A stretch of 39,915 nucleotides of DNA. Origin: Actinomycetota bacterium (GTDB lineage: Bacteria; Actinomycetota; Actinomycetes; Mycobacteriales; Micromonosporaceae). This document shows positions 7,011-15,663 of the stretch, in pieces (the first letter of the stretch is position 1; each line of letters begins with the position of its first letter). The stretch covers positions 1-39,915 of the forward strand of contig VAWN01000045.1 in the NCBI GenBank assembly GCA_005885555.1, in the 5' to 3' direction. The notes beneath the pieces were generated by a model. That model was not told where the DNA came from. It saw only the letters and a list, made by a program, of their open reading frames with translations, and searched no databases. Both the position numbers and the translations under genes were made by a program.

Positions 7011-9287
7011 TCAATTCGTGGTGACCGCGAAGGTGTTGAACACCGCCTGGGCCGGCGAGCCGGACACGTGCGAGGTGACGAACAGGCCGGCGTCCTGGGT
7101 GTCGGCCTGCGCCGTGACGGTCGCGGTGCCGACCGTGGTCCACGTGGTGCCGTCGGTCGAGTAGAAGCCGGTGTACGTGGTACCGGCGCGGACCAGCTTC
7201 AGCCAGACCGGTACCGTGTCGGCGATCGTCCCGTTCGGCGGCATGACGGCGTTGATGTGGGTACCGCCGTTGTTGTTCCACTCCAGCTGGATGCCACCCG
7301 ACGGCGACTCGAACAGGATCACGCCTTCCGGACCGGTACCCGATGCGGTCATGTCGTTGCGCACCAGGATGCCGGCCTTGCCGAAGCCGGTCAGGTTCTG
7401 GTGCGACGCGACCTGGGTCTGGATGGTGGTCGCGGTGCCGACCGCGCCCGGCAGGTAGATGGCCGTGTACGTGTCGCTGTTGCTGTACAGGTCCGGCCCG
7501 GCCCCGGAGACGCCGAACAGCGGCCCGGACTCCGCGTACCCGGCCGGCCCGTCGCTCGCCGATGAGAACGTGCGGTACGGCGCGGTCACCGGCGAGTTGG
7601 TCGTCACCGTGGCCGGCACGCCCAGGTGCGCCGCGATGATGCCGAACCACCGGTAGTCCGCCGTCGCCGTCACGGTGTCGGACTGGAACAGCGTCTTCGG
7701 TGCCGGCGCGACCACCTGGAAGCTCGCCTGTACCGTCTGCCCGCTGCCCACTACCGCGAAGTTCGTGGCGGTCGTCGGGGTGACCGCCCAGCCGGCCGGC
7801 GTGGCCAGTTGCAGCCGCACCTGCTGTACCCCCTGGATCCCGTTGTTGGTGAATGTCTCCGTCGCGGTCACCGGCTGCCCGGCCGTGACCGTGGACAGGC
7901 CGGCGAGCGACAGCGTGGTGCTCGGCGGCGCGAACCGGCCGAAGTCGGTGGCGTGGATCCGGTACAGGGCGACGCCGTGCGGCGGCACGTCCGCGGCGAT
8001 CGTGCCGGTGGTGTTCGCGGTGGTGTGCGACCAGAGGTCGTTCAGCAGGTACGCGTTGGCCGCGGGCAGCCCGACCGCCGCGGCCGTGGTGGACACGACC
8101 TGGGTGCTGCCCGCGGTGTTGAACAGGCCGACGACGGCGTCGCCGTTCGGCTCGGTCTTCGCGAACACCTGCTGGCCCGACGTATTGACAATGCGAGCTG
8201 CGTCGATGGCATCCTGGTCGACCGCGATGACGTCGCGGTTGGTCAGCAGCTGCAGGTCCGTGGGGTCCAGGTTGGTCAGGTCGGTACCGAGGATCAGCGG
8301 CGAAGCCGCGAGCGCCCACAGGCTCAGCTGGGTCTTGCGTTCGTCGACGGTCAGGCCGTCGTTGGCGCCGTTGCCGAGCTCGATCGAGTCGTAGTCGTTG
8401 AAGCCGCCCGGCCCGCCGTAGGGCTGCCAGTTGGCCACCTGGTTGAACCGCGACTGCACGCTGGGGTAGCTGGTCAACGGGTAGCTGCTGCCGCCGCTCT
8501 CGCACCGGTAGCACTCGATGTCGCCGCCGGTGCGCCAGCCGTTGGAGTACTGCTGCCAGGTCGCCGCGCCGCTGATCGCCAGGTTGTTGGACAGTTCGAG
8601 GTGGATCGGCCGGCCCGTCTGGCGCAGCGCCGCCGACCACGCCTGGATGTCCGGGACGTCACTGGTGCCGACGCCGTCGATCTTCACGTAGTCAACGCCC
8701 CACGAGGCGAACTCGTTCGCCCACGAGTTGACGAACTCCTGCGCCCCGGGCCTGGTGTAGTCGATGCCGACCATGCCCTTGCAGTTGTAGTTCTTCTCCG
8801 CGGTCGTGGTGGCGATGTCGGCCGCGTGGTACGGGGTGCCTTCGATCGGGGTGTTCTGCGCGACCGCCTGCTTGGAGATTCCCGGCGTCACGTAGAGGCC
8901 GAAGTTCAGGCCGTCGGCGTGCACGTGGTCGGCGACGACCGCGATGCCGTCCTTGCCGTCGCTCGGCGGGAACTTCGCCGGATCGGTCACCCACCGTCCG
9001 AACGCGTCGACGTTGGGCCCCTGGCTGCCGGGACACTCGTAGTAGAAGTCATCCACGTTGATGTTGTGGTACCCGACGTCCGCCAGGCCGCTGTTACGCA
9101 TCGCGTCGGCCTGGGCCTCGATCTTCGCCGCGGTCGGCTCGTGCCGGATGAAGCTCCAACTGCTCCACCCCATCAGCGGGGTGCGCCCGACGCCGTTGTC
9201 CTGCGCGTGCGCCGCGGGCGCGTTGACCGCGACGGCGATCGGAACGAGCGTCAGTACCGCGATGACACCTCTCGCCAGCCTGCGCAT
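7011..9287 (-). CDS. Secreted GH27 alpha-galactosidase with NEW3 and C-terminal carbohydrate-type domain
   Basis: A 758-residue exported glycosidase expected to release terminal alpha-galactose. A Sec signal peptide (MRRLARGVIAVLTLVP through AHA, cleavage near residue 28) is followed by the GH27 barrel starting at RTPLMGWSSWSF. The nucleophile is Asp204 in YVKIDG and the acid/base is Asp256 in RTGGDIE; the Asp pair near the N-terminus (NVDDFYYE) binds sugar. Next come the GH27 C-terminal beta domain, a NEW3-like domain (about 420-520, LAGLSTVTAGQPVTATETF) and a C-terminal concanavalin-like (DUF1349-type) domain to the end. I chose ATG 9287 because GGGAGG lies six bases upstream; two earlier in-frame ATGs would lengthen the signal region. 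The 241-bp gap 6770-7010 at its 3' side shows only short GC palindromes. Confidence 0.93.
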   Translation of the reverse strand: MRRLARGVIAVLTLVPIAVAVNAPAAHAQDNGVGRTPLMGWSSWSFIRHEPTAAKIEAQADAMRNSGLADVGYHNINVDDFYYECPGSQGPNVDAFGRWVTDPAKFPPSDGKDGIAVVADHVHADGLNFGLYVTPGISKQAVAQNTPIEGTPYHAADIATTTAEKNYNCKGMVGIDYTRPGAQEFVNSWANEFASWGVDYVKIDGVGTSDVPDIQAWSAALRQTGRPIHLELSNNLAISGAATWQQYSNGWRTGGDIECYRCESGGSSYPLTSYPSVQSRFNQVANWQPYGGPGGFNDYDSIELGNGANDGLTVDERKTQLSLWALAASPLILGTDLTNLDPTDLQLLTNRDVIAVDQDAIDAARIVNTSGQQVFAKTEPNGDAVVGLFNTAGSTQVVSTTAAAVGLPAANAYLLNDLWSHTTANTTGTIAADVPPHGVALYRIHATDFGRFAPPSTTLSLAGLSTVTAGQPVTATETFTNNGIQGVQQVRLQLATPAGWAVTPTTATNFAVVGSGQTVQASFQVVAPAPKTLFQSDTVTATADYRWFGIIAAHLGVPATVTTNSPVTAPYRTFSSASDGPAGYAESGPLFGVSGAGPDLYSNSDTYTAIYLPGAVGTATTIQTQVASHQNLTGFGKAGILVRNDMTASGTGPEGVILFESPSGGIQLEWNNNGGTHINAVMPPNGTIADTVPVWLKLVRAGTTYTGFYSTDGTTWTTVGTATVTAQADTQDAGLFVTSHVSGSPAQAVFNTFAVTTN

Positions 9288-9338
9288 CTGTTGCCTCCCG
9301 GGATCCGGCGCGACCATAACCCCGCCAACTGGAGCCAA

Positions 9339-9836
9339 TCAAGAGTATCGATGCAGCATACCGCTGAAAGGCCCTGCCGCGTCGGGCCAGGCGATGCGGT
9401 AGCAGAGCTGGAACACGGGTACCGCCGAGCGCCCGGTAGAACGCCTGCGCGGCGTGGCGGCGCGCGCCAGCAGACCGGTACCGATGCCGGCGCGCTGGCG
9501 GCCCGGCGCGACATGGAGGTTGTCGACCAGGCTGCCCCACCGGTCGTCGTCGTCGAAGACGACGTGCACGAAACCCACCGGCCCGGTGTCGTCCTCGGCC
9601 AGGAGCGTCGCGGTGGCCGGGAGCGTCGCGGTGCCGGCCGCGGCGGCGAGCCGGGCCGACCAGACGGCGCGGCGGTCGGTGAGGATGTCGCCGTCGAGGT
9701 ACGCGTCGGCGTAGGTGCCCCGGTAGTGGCGGCGCCAGCTGTCGGCATGCAGCCGCGCCACCGACCCGGCGTCGTCCGGACCCGCGGCGCGGTACCGCAC
9801 CCCACCCGGTGCGGTGGACCGCGACTCCTCGCGCAT
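9339..9836 (-). pseudogene. GNAT acetyltransferase, internally deleted and frameshifted
   Basis: From ATG 9836 (AAGGAGG five bases upstream) the frame encodes a normal GNAT N-terminus: VRYRAAGPDDAGSVARLHAD and later VDNLHVAPGRQRAGIGTGLL, the acetyl-CoA-binding motif A. Directly after LLARAA the protein becomes Arg-rich nonsense and stops at 9339. The typical C-terminal motif AQAFYRALGG is present, but in another frame, starting only a few bases downstream. About 20-25 family residues that should lie between the two motifs are missing. A deletion that also shifted the frame, near 9450-9460, explains both. The N-terminal part may still be translated; activity is unlikely. It lies just upstream of the galactosidase on the same strand. 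Confidence 0.8.
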
Positions 9837-9872
9837 CCGCTCCTCCTTCGCTGGCGGGGAAGAATCGGGGGT

Positions 9873-10235
9873 ATGCGGATCGAGTTCACCCTCGACTGTT
9901 GCGACCTTCGGCGGACCGCGACATTCTGGCAGGCCGCCGCCGGATTCGTGGTCGACGGCGTCATCGAGGACAGGTACGTCACGCTGACCGGGCACGGCGT
10001 CGTGCTCACTCTCCAGCGGGTACCGGAACCGAAGACCGTGAAGAACCGGCTGCACCTCGACCTGCTCGTCGACGACGTCGAAGCCGAGGTCGAGCGCCTG
10101 GAGGGGCTGGGCGCGTCCCGTGCCACGCCCGCCGCCCGGCAGCAGTTCGGCCAGACCTGGTTCGTCCTGGCCGACCCCGAGGGAAACGAGTTCTGCCTCG
10201 CTCGTGATCAGTCGCAAGACGACTCGGACGCCTGA
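9873..10235 (+). CDS. VOC (glyoxalase/bleomycin-resistance-like) family protein
   Basis: A 120-residue single-module vicinal-oxygen-chelate protein: MRIEFTLDCCDLRRTATFWQ at the first beta-alpha unit, NRLHLDLLVDDVEAEVERL in the middle, and the closing signature FVLADPEGNEFCLA. The paired motifs match glyoxalase-like proteins common in actinomycetes. Metal ligands are probably the central His (LHLDLL) and the late Glu (EGNEFCL). Function is unknown; resistance and isomerase roles are both possible. It is divergent from the broken GNAT gene with a 36-bp spacer, so the two may have shared a control region. Confidence 0.88.
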   Translation: MRIEFTLDCCDLRRTATFWQAAAGFVVDGVIEDRYVTLTGHGVVLTLQRVPEPKTVKNRLHLDLLVDDVEAEVERLEGLGASRATPAARQQFGQTWFVLADPEGNEFCLARDQSQDDSDA

Positions 10236-10297
10236 ACTCCCGTCCGGTCCGCGAGCCCGGGACGGCGCGGCCTGGCGGCGCTTGGGAGGCTCTTACC

Positions 10298-10908
10298 GTG
10301 GACCGTCTTCTCGATCAGTTGCCCGCCCTGCTCGGCGTGGTCGTCGGTACCCTGGGGACCTTGCTGGCCACGACGCTGGCCGATCAGGCTCGATAGAGAC
10401 GCAACCTGTCTGTGCGGTGGGACGAACGGCGCCTCGATGCCTACGTCGAATACGCGGCGGCCGTCAAGGAGATTCACGCGCTTCTGTTTCGGCTTACCGC
10501 GGTCCACCGGCCGGGATCTCTGGCCCATCCGATCGACAAGGAAGCCGGCGTGGCCCTGCTTGCTCAGGCGGAGGCCACCCGGACCATGGCGTGGGAAAAG
10601 GTTTTCATGCTGGGCGACGCCGCGACCGTTGACGCCGCACGGGAGTGGCGCGCCGCGGTTCGGAAGTTGGAACTGATCGCCAGAGGTGTCGTGGCCGAAT
10701 CGGAACAGTGGGACGCCGCCGTGCAGCAGGCCGACGATGCGCGTGATCAGTTCTACGTAGCCGCGCGGGCGAGTCTCGTCGTGGGCGGAGGGAACGTTGC
10801 CCAGTCGCCGTGGCTGGCGTCCAGAAAGCTCTCGCTGCGGTCATGGCCGCCGGGGTACCGACGGCAGAGGGGCCATCCTCGATCATCGAGGATGGCCCCT
10901 CACCTGCG

Positions 10909-10927
<19 letters not shown>
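10298..10927 (+). pseudogene. Small membrane-anchored protein with an internal amber stop
   Basis: GGGAGG (10284-10289) precedes GTG 10298 by eight bases. The frame encodes a hydrophobic anchor (LPALLGVVVGTLGTLLATTL), reaches TAG at 10394-10396, and continues in the same frame with RRNLSVRWDERRLDAYVEYA and a helical domain ending near QFYVAARASLVVGGG. An RxRR-type sequence interrupted at the place of a likely Trp (TGG to TAG) suggests a nonsense mutation. The later part could restart at a downstream codon (for example near 10412), losing the anchor. The open frame then runs through the tRNA terminator hairpin into the tRNA gene itself, so the true C-terminus is also doubtful. The family is a common hypothetical protein of actinomycetes with no assigned function. 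Confidence 0.7.
10869..10899 (-). terminator. Hairpin terminator downstream of tRNA-Pro
   Basis: A 13-bp perfect stem, GGGGCCATCCTCG (10869-10881) with CGAGGATGGCCCC (10887-10899), and a five-base loop. It lies 10 bases past the 3' end of the tRNA on the minus strand. It would also stop plus-strand transcripts. Confidence 0.75.
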
Positions 10928-10983
<56 letters not shown>

Positions 10984-10995
10984 GCGTGCCGAGCA

Positions 10996-11001
10996 ATACT
11001 A
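10996..11001 (-). promoter_or_regulatory. -10 box of the tRNA-Pro promoter
   Basis: TAGTAT on the minus strand, 13 bases upstream of the mature tRNA 5' end, in an otherwise GC-rich gap. No convincing -35 box is seen. Confidence 0.5.
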
Positions 11002-11041
11002 GCCGACCGCTTCCGGCGCACACACCCGGGTATCCGTGTCG

Positions 11042-11935
11042 TCAGCGCGGCACCAAGGTCAGTACCGACGCCTCCGGCCGGCAGGCGAACCGTACCGGTG
11101 CCGTCGGGTGGGTACCCAGCCCCGCCGACACGTGCAGCCACGCCGCCGAACCCGGCCAGCGGTGCAGCCCGCGCGCCATGCGGCGGTCCAGGCCGCAGTT
11201 GGTCACCAGGGCGCCGGCTCCCGGTACCCGGACCTGGCCGCCGTGTGTGTGGCCGGCGAGCAGGAGCTGGAAGCCGTCGGCGGCCATCCGGTGCAGGATC
11301 TCCGGCTCGGGCGAGTGGGTGAGGCCGAGGTGCACGTCGGCGTCCGGCGAGGCCGGCCCGGCGACGGATGCGTAGTCGTCGCGGGCGATGTGCGGGTCGT
11401 CGACGCCGAGGAGTTCGACGGTACGGCCGCCGGCCTTGACGAGGGTCCGCGCGTTGTTCAGGTCGAGCCAGCCGGCGCTGGTCAGGCCCTGGCGCAGCTC
11501 CTCGGTCGGCAGGTCGGCGCCGGCGCGGTACGGGCGGTTCCTGGCGAAGTACTCGAACGGGTTCTTCAGCACCGGGCCGGTGTAGTCGTTGGAGCCGAAC
11601 ACGAACGCGCCGGGCCGCTCCAGCAGCGGGGCGAGGGCCCGCTGGACCGCCGGTACCGCGTCGGGGTGCGCCAGGTGGTCGCCGGTCGTGATGACCAGGT
11701 CGGGGTCGGTCGCCGCGAGCGCGGCCACCCAGTCCTGCTTGCGCCGCTGGTCGGGGGTCAGGTGCAGGTCGGACAGGTGCAGGATGCGCAGGGGTTCGGC
11801 ATCTGGCGGCAGTACCGGGACGTCGAAGCGCCGGAGCGTGAACAGGTTGCGTTCCACCAGCGCGGCGTAGGCGAGGGCGGTGCCGCCGAGCACGATGCCG
11901 GTGCCGGCGAGGCGGATTACGGTACGCGGACGCAT
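11042..11935 (-). CDS. Membrane-anchored metallophosphoesterase (Rv3683-like)
   Basis: A 297-residue calcineurin-like phosphoesterase. One N-terminal membrane segment (about residues 6-26) is followed by the two-metal site: LSDLHL (Asp56, His58), GDH (Asp87), GSND (Asn117, the GNHE block in variant form) and GHTHGGQ near the C-terminus. This pattern is that of the YkuE/UDP-2,3-diacylglucosamine hydrolase-like branch, but the substrate is unknown. ATG 11935 is preferred; ATG 11962 in the same frame would overlap the divergent GatB/YqeY gene. In M. tuberculosis a similar gene follows ponA2, and here too it lies downstream of the PBP on the same strand, with the divergent GatB/YqeY gene in between. 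Confidence 0.9.
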   Translation of the reverse strand: MRPRTVIRLAGTGIVLGGTALAYAALVERNLFTLRRFDVPVLPPDAEPLRILHLSDLHLTPDQRRKQDWVAALAATDPDLVITTGDHLAHPDAVPAVQRALAPLLERPGAFVFGSNDYTGPVLKNPFEYFARNRPYRAGADLPTEELRQGLTSAGWLDLNNARTLVKAGGRTVELLGVDDPHIARDDYASVAGPASPDADVHLGLTHSPEPEILHRMAADGFQLLLAGHTHGGQVRVPGAGALVTNCGLDRRMARGLHRWPGSAAWLHVSAGLGTHPTAPVRFACRPEASVLTLVPR

Positions 11936-11946
11936 GAGGCCCAGGG

Positions 11947-11952
11947 TAGTTT
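11947..11952 (+). promoter_or_regulatory. -10 box for a leaderless GatB/YqeY transcript
   Basis: TAGTTT fits TANNNT and ends eight bases before ATG 11961, so the message should begin at or next to the start codon. No Shine-Dalgarno site is visible. Confidence 0.5.
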
Positions 11953-11960
11953 CCTCGTTC

Positions 11961-12416
11961 ATGAGCACGCTCAAGGACCGCCTGGAGACCGACCTGCGCA
12001 GCGCCATGAAGTCCCGTGACGAGCTGGTCACCTCGACGCTGCGGATGGCGCTGGCCGCGGTACGCACGGCGGAGGTCAGCGGCAAGCAGGCGCGCACGCT
12101 GTCCGACGAGGAGGTCCGTGCGGTACTCACCGCGGAGAGCAAGAAGCGCCGCGAGGCGGCCAGCGCGTTCGATCTGGCTGGCCGCACGCAGCAGGCCGAC
12201 CGGGAGCGCGCCGAGGAGGAGGTGCTGACCGGGTACCTGCCGGCGCAGCTGTCCGACGACGCGCTGGCGGCGGTGGTCGCGGAGGCGCTGCGCGGCCTCC
12301 AGGCGACCGGCAAGGGCGCGATGGGACCAGCGATGAAGGCGGCCCAGGCCGCGGTCGCCGGCCGCGCAGAGGGTGGCCGGGTCGCCGCGGAGGTGCGCCG
12401 CCAGCTCGGACTGTGA
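11961..12416 (+). CDS. GatB/YqeY domain-containing protein
   Basis: A 151-residue all-helical protein of the YqeY family, related to the C-terminal tail domain of GatB, the amidotransferase subunit that binds tRNA. The N-terminus STLKDRLETDLRSAMKSRDE, the central SDEEVRAVLTAESKKRREAA and the C-terminal GLQATGKGAMGPAMKAAQ are the conserved family blocks. Stand-alone YqeY proteins have no settled function, although tRNA binding is often proposed. It is divergent from the metallophosphoesterase (25-bp gap) and convergent with the PBP gene. Confidence 0.93.
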   Translation: MSTLKDRLETDLRSAMKSRDELVTSTLRMALAAVRTAEVSGKQARTLSDEEVRAVLTAESKKRREAASAFDLAGRTQQADRERAEEEVLTGYLPAQLSDDALAAVVAEALRGLQATGKGAMGPAMKAAQAAVAGRAEGGRVAAEVRRQLGL

Positions 12417-12470
12417 GTGGAGCAGGGCGCGGCGGCGGCTGGACTGACGAGCGCAGCGAGGAGGGAAGGC

Positions 12471-12546
12471 GGCGCACGGAAGCACCCCGCGCAGCCGGCC
12501 GGCAGGGCGGCGCACCGAAGCGCCCCGCGCAGCCGGCCGGCAGGTC
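12471..12546 (+). repeat. 38-bp tandem repeat between the GatB/YqeY and PBP genes
   Basis: Two head-to-tail copies (12471-12508 and 12509-12546) differ at three positions. They fill most of the 134-bp gap between the convergent genes. The stretch just before, GAGCGCAGCGAGGAG, is a phrase that also appears in variant form near 6277 and 24260. Confidence 0.8.
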
Positions 12547-12550
12547 GTCC

Positions 12551-15009
12551 CTACGGTATCGGCCGGCAGAACGGCGGTTTGCAGGTCGGGCGCGGGTTCG
12601 GCGGCCCCGGTCCGGGGTCACCGCCGCCGCCTCCTCCGCCACCCGGGTCGGGCGGGGTGGTCGGGCCGGCGCTGAGGATCAGCGAGATGACCGAGCCCTT
12701 GGGTGCCTGGCCGGACGGCGCGGTCTTGGCGACGGTACCGGGTGGGCACTCCGACGCGATCGGCTTGGGATCGACGTTCACGTTGAAGCCGCCGGTCTTG
12801 AGGGCGTTGGTGGCGTCTTCGACCGAGGCGCACTTCACACTGGGTACCCCGACCCGCTGGCCGTAGGCGATCTTGTCGCTCTCCTTGCCGAAGCCGAGCA
12901 CCGGTTTGCCGACCATGAAGTCGTGCATGGTCTTCTGCACGGCGGTATTGACCTCGTCGTGCCCGAAGGTGCGGCCGACCTTGTCGTCGGGATCACCGAT
13001 GAGCCCGGCGACCGCGAGCTGTTTGGTCATCACGATCAGCGCGGCGGTGCGGTTGTGGTCGGTGGTACCCGTCTTGCCGGCGATCGGGTACTTGCTGCCC
13101 ACGGCCTGCTTCGCGCCGCCGGCCGTCGAGCCGTGGCATTCGCCGTACTGCGACTGGTCGCCGACCGGGCAGCGGGCCGCGTCGAGGGCGGCGCGGGCGA
13201 CGTCCGGGTCGACCGCCTGCCGGCACCGCGGGTTGCCGGCGTCCAGCTTGTTGCCGTTGAAGTCGCGGATCTCCAGCACCGGCAGCGGTTCGCAGTAGGT
13301 ACCCTCGGCCGCCACCGTCGCGTACGCGTTGGCCATCTCCAGCGGCGTGGCGTCGGCGACGCCCAGCGTGAAGGCACCCCACTGGTGCGCGGAGTCCGGG
13401 TCGTTGGCGTAGAACGCGTCGGTACCCGGGGTCTTCGGGTCGCCGTTGAAGTCGATGCCGAGGTTCTTCGCCATCGCGACCGCGTTCTCGGCGCCGGCCT
13501 GCTCCTCCAGCGGTACGAAGTAGGTGTTGACCGAGCTGCCGAAGCCGGTCCACATGTTGAACGGACCGGCCTCGGACTTCGGGCGTTCTCCGGGCAGTAG
13601 AAGTGGGTGCCCTTGCACGCCGCCGGGCTGCCGGGGTCGACGATGTACAGGTGTGACTGGTACGGGTTGGTGGTGTTGATCGTGGTGCTCAGCGGCATGC
13701 CCTTGGACAGCGCCGCGAGCATGGTGAACATCTTGAACGTCGACCCGAACTGGAACCCGCCCTCGCTGAGCAGCGGCAGTGTGGTCTTCGGGTAGTTGCC
13801 GATGATGCCGGCCTTGCGCTTGGCCGGGTTGCTGTTCTGGCCGTTGCCGGTCTGGTCGTTGCTGTACGTGCGGTTGACCGCCATGACCTTGATGTGCCCG
13901 GTGCCGGGTTCGACGCCGGCCAGCATCAGCGCGTCGGGGCTGTTCACCGACCGCTGGGCCAGGATGTTCTTCATCGCGGCGGCCTGCGCGTTGACATCCA
14001 GCGACGTAATGATCTTGTACCCGCCGCTCTTGAGCCGGTTCTCCCGCTCGTAGGTGTCGGCGCCGAAGGCGGGCTGGCTCAGCCACCAGCGGTACAGGTA
14101 GTCGCAGACCCAGCCCCAGCTGTTGTTCACGACCGAGGTGCAGCCGTTGGGCTCCGGCTGGCCGACGATCTTGGGTACCGTCTTGATCGCTTCCTGGCGC
14201 TGCGCCTCGGTGATCTTGCCCATCTTGACCATGTTGACCAGCACGTAGTCGTTGCGCCGGTCGACGGCCTGCTTGAGCCCGTCGGGATTGAGCGGGTTGT
14301 ACGTGCTGGGCGCCTTGACGAGGCCGGCGAGCAGGGAGGCTTCCGGCAGCGTGAGGTCCTTGGGTGCCTTGTTGAAGAAGACCTGCGACGCGGCGTAGAT
14401 GCCGAAGGCGCCGCCGCCGAACGGTGCGATGTTGAGGTACCGCTCCAGGATCTGCTGTTTGGTGAGCTGCTTCTCCAGCGCCAGCGCGTACCGCATCTCG
14501 CGGATCTTCCGCCCGGGCGTGTCGGATGTCGCATCGACGACATCCTGCGGCGAGCTGGCGGAGTATTCGATGGCCAGCCGGACGTACTGCATGGTCAGCG
14601 TCGAGGCGCCCTGGGTGGTGTCGCCGGCCGACTGGTTGGCCACGAACGCGCGGGCCACGCCCTTGGCGTCGACGCCGTGGTGCTCGTAGAACCGGGTGTC
14701 CTCGGAGGCCACGATGGCCTCCTGCATCACCGGCGCCACGTCGGACAGCTTCACGTCGAGCCGGTTCTCGTCGTAGAAGGTGGACAGCAGGGTCTTGCCG
14801 TCGGATGCGTACACGTAGCTGATCTGGGGCGACTGCTGCACGGTCAGGGCCGAGGGGAGCTTGTCGAAGCTGTCCGCGCCGGCCTTGGCCACGAGGCCCG
14901 TCATCGCCACGATCGGGAACCCGGCGGCGGCCACGACGATGCCCGCGAGCAGGCCGCAGACCAGCAGGGACGTGGCGTTCGAGAGCAGGCTGCGGTGACC
15001 TTTGCGCAT
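12551..15009 (-). pseudogene. Class A penicillin-binding protein (PonA2-like) with PASTA domain, frame broken by one base
   Basis: A bifunctional peptidoglycan synthase. From ATG 15009: a cytoplasmic tail, one TM segment, the glycosyltransferase domain (EAIVASEDTRFYEHHGVD, GASTLTMQYVR), then the transpeptidase domain with the active Ser in GSTFKMFT. Near 13583 the frame is lost: after THFYCPEN the sequence continues in another frame as RPKSEAGPFNMW, with SVN (SSVNTYFV), KTGTT, one PASTA domain and a Pro/Gly-rich tail to 12551. Adding one G (AACGGCCCG for AACGCCCG) restores an 819-residue protein. This may be a true mutation or a sequencing error. Synteny with whiB4 and the ATPases supports the ponA2 identity. 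No good ribosome site precedes ATG 15009; GTGs at 15018 and 15024 are alternatives. Confidence 0.88.
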
Positions 15010-15326
15010 CCAGTCCACCGACACAGGGTACGCGACAGGTATTGGGGACGCGTCTTTGCACACACGCCCTCGTTGTGCTAGATGCGCAGGTCCCGGGCTT
15101 GATTTCGGCCGGCGACCTCCTCCCTTCGGACCGGTACGGTCCGCCATCCGGGCTGCACCTGATGTCCAGGTTAGAGAATTTTCTCCACGACATTGCGTAA
15201 TCGTGTGACTACGGAGCATGATGATCCGGAACAGGGGTACAAGATCTTCGGCAACGAAGAGCGGGCCGCGTATCGAGGGGGATCCGGCGGCCCCGGGGGG
15301 AGCACCACAAGGGGGGACGTACACCG
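15010..15326. other. Divergent promoter region between the PBP and WhiB genes
   Basis: This 317-bp gap has an AT-rich core at 15168-15200 with the inverted repeat GAGAA (15174-15178)/TTCTC (15181-15185). TAACCT on the minus strand (15168-15173) is a possible PBP -10 box with a leader of about 150 nt. AAGGGGGGA (15309-15317) is the WhiB ribosome site. No RNA gene or reading frame of note is seen. Confidence 0.5.
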
Positions 15327-15635
15327 ATGGGGATGGTTGCTGACTGGCCCAGCATGGCGGCATGCCGCAACGGCGATCCGGACGCACTCTTCGTCCAGGG
15401 CGCTGAGCAGAACGTCGCGAAGCGGATCTGCCGAAGCTGCCCGGTGCGGTACGAGTGCCTGGCGGACGCACTGGACAACCACATCGAGTTCGGGGTGTGG
15501 GGCGGCATGACCGAACGGGAGCGCCGCGCGCTCCTGCGCCGGCACCCGCAGGTACCGAGTTGGCGCAAGATGTTCGAGGCGGCCCTGGTCCGCGACCGGG
15601 ACACCGACCTGGTCAGCGTCGGCGCGGCCGGCTAA
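15327..15635 (+). CDS. WhiB-family iron-sulfur regulator (WhiB4-like)
   Basis: A 102-residue WhiB-like protein. Four cysteines for the [4Fe-4S] cluster are present: one in MAACRNGD and three in RICRSCPVRYEC. The signature GVWGG turn (FGVWGGMTERERRAL) and the basic DNA-binding stretch RERRALLRRH follow. Such proteins sense O2, NO or redox state and act with the sigma factor or directly on DNA. Placement between a ponA2-type PBP and two Get3-like ATPases matches whiB4 in M. tuberculosis. ATG 15327 is preferred, with AAGGGGGGA upstream; ATG 15333 is a close alternative. Confidence 0.95.
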   Translation: MGMVADWPSMAACRNGDPDALFVQGAEQNVAKRICRSCPVRYECLADALDNHIEFGVWGGMTERERRALLRRHPQVPSWRKMFEAALVRDRDTDLVSVGAAG

Positions 15636-15644
15636 TCCGCGCTG

Positions 15645-15663
15645 CGTTGGCGGCTCAGCCGCC
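15645..15663. repeat. 19-bp palindromic repeat, copy 1 (terminator-like)
   Basis: CGTTGGCGGCTCAGCCGCC, with perfect stem GGCGGC/GCCGCC and loop TCA. The loop is the stop codon (TGA on the minus strand) of the ATPase ending at 15655. The identical 19-mer recurs at 29730-29748. It sits between the convergent whiB and ATPase genes and could end both transcripts. Confidence 0.7.

Noticed and set aside
7626-9872. Long plus-strand open frame opposite the galactosidase, joined to the VOC gene
   Set aside because: Only the part from 9873 matches a protein family and has a sensible start.
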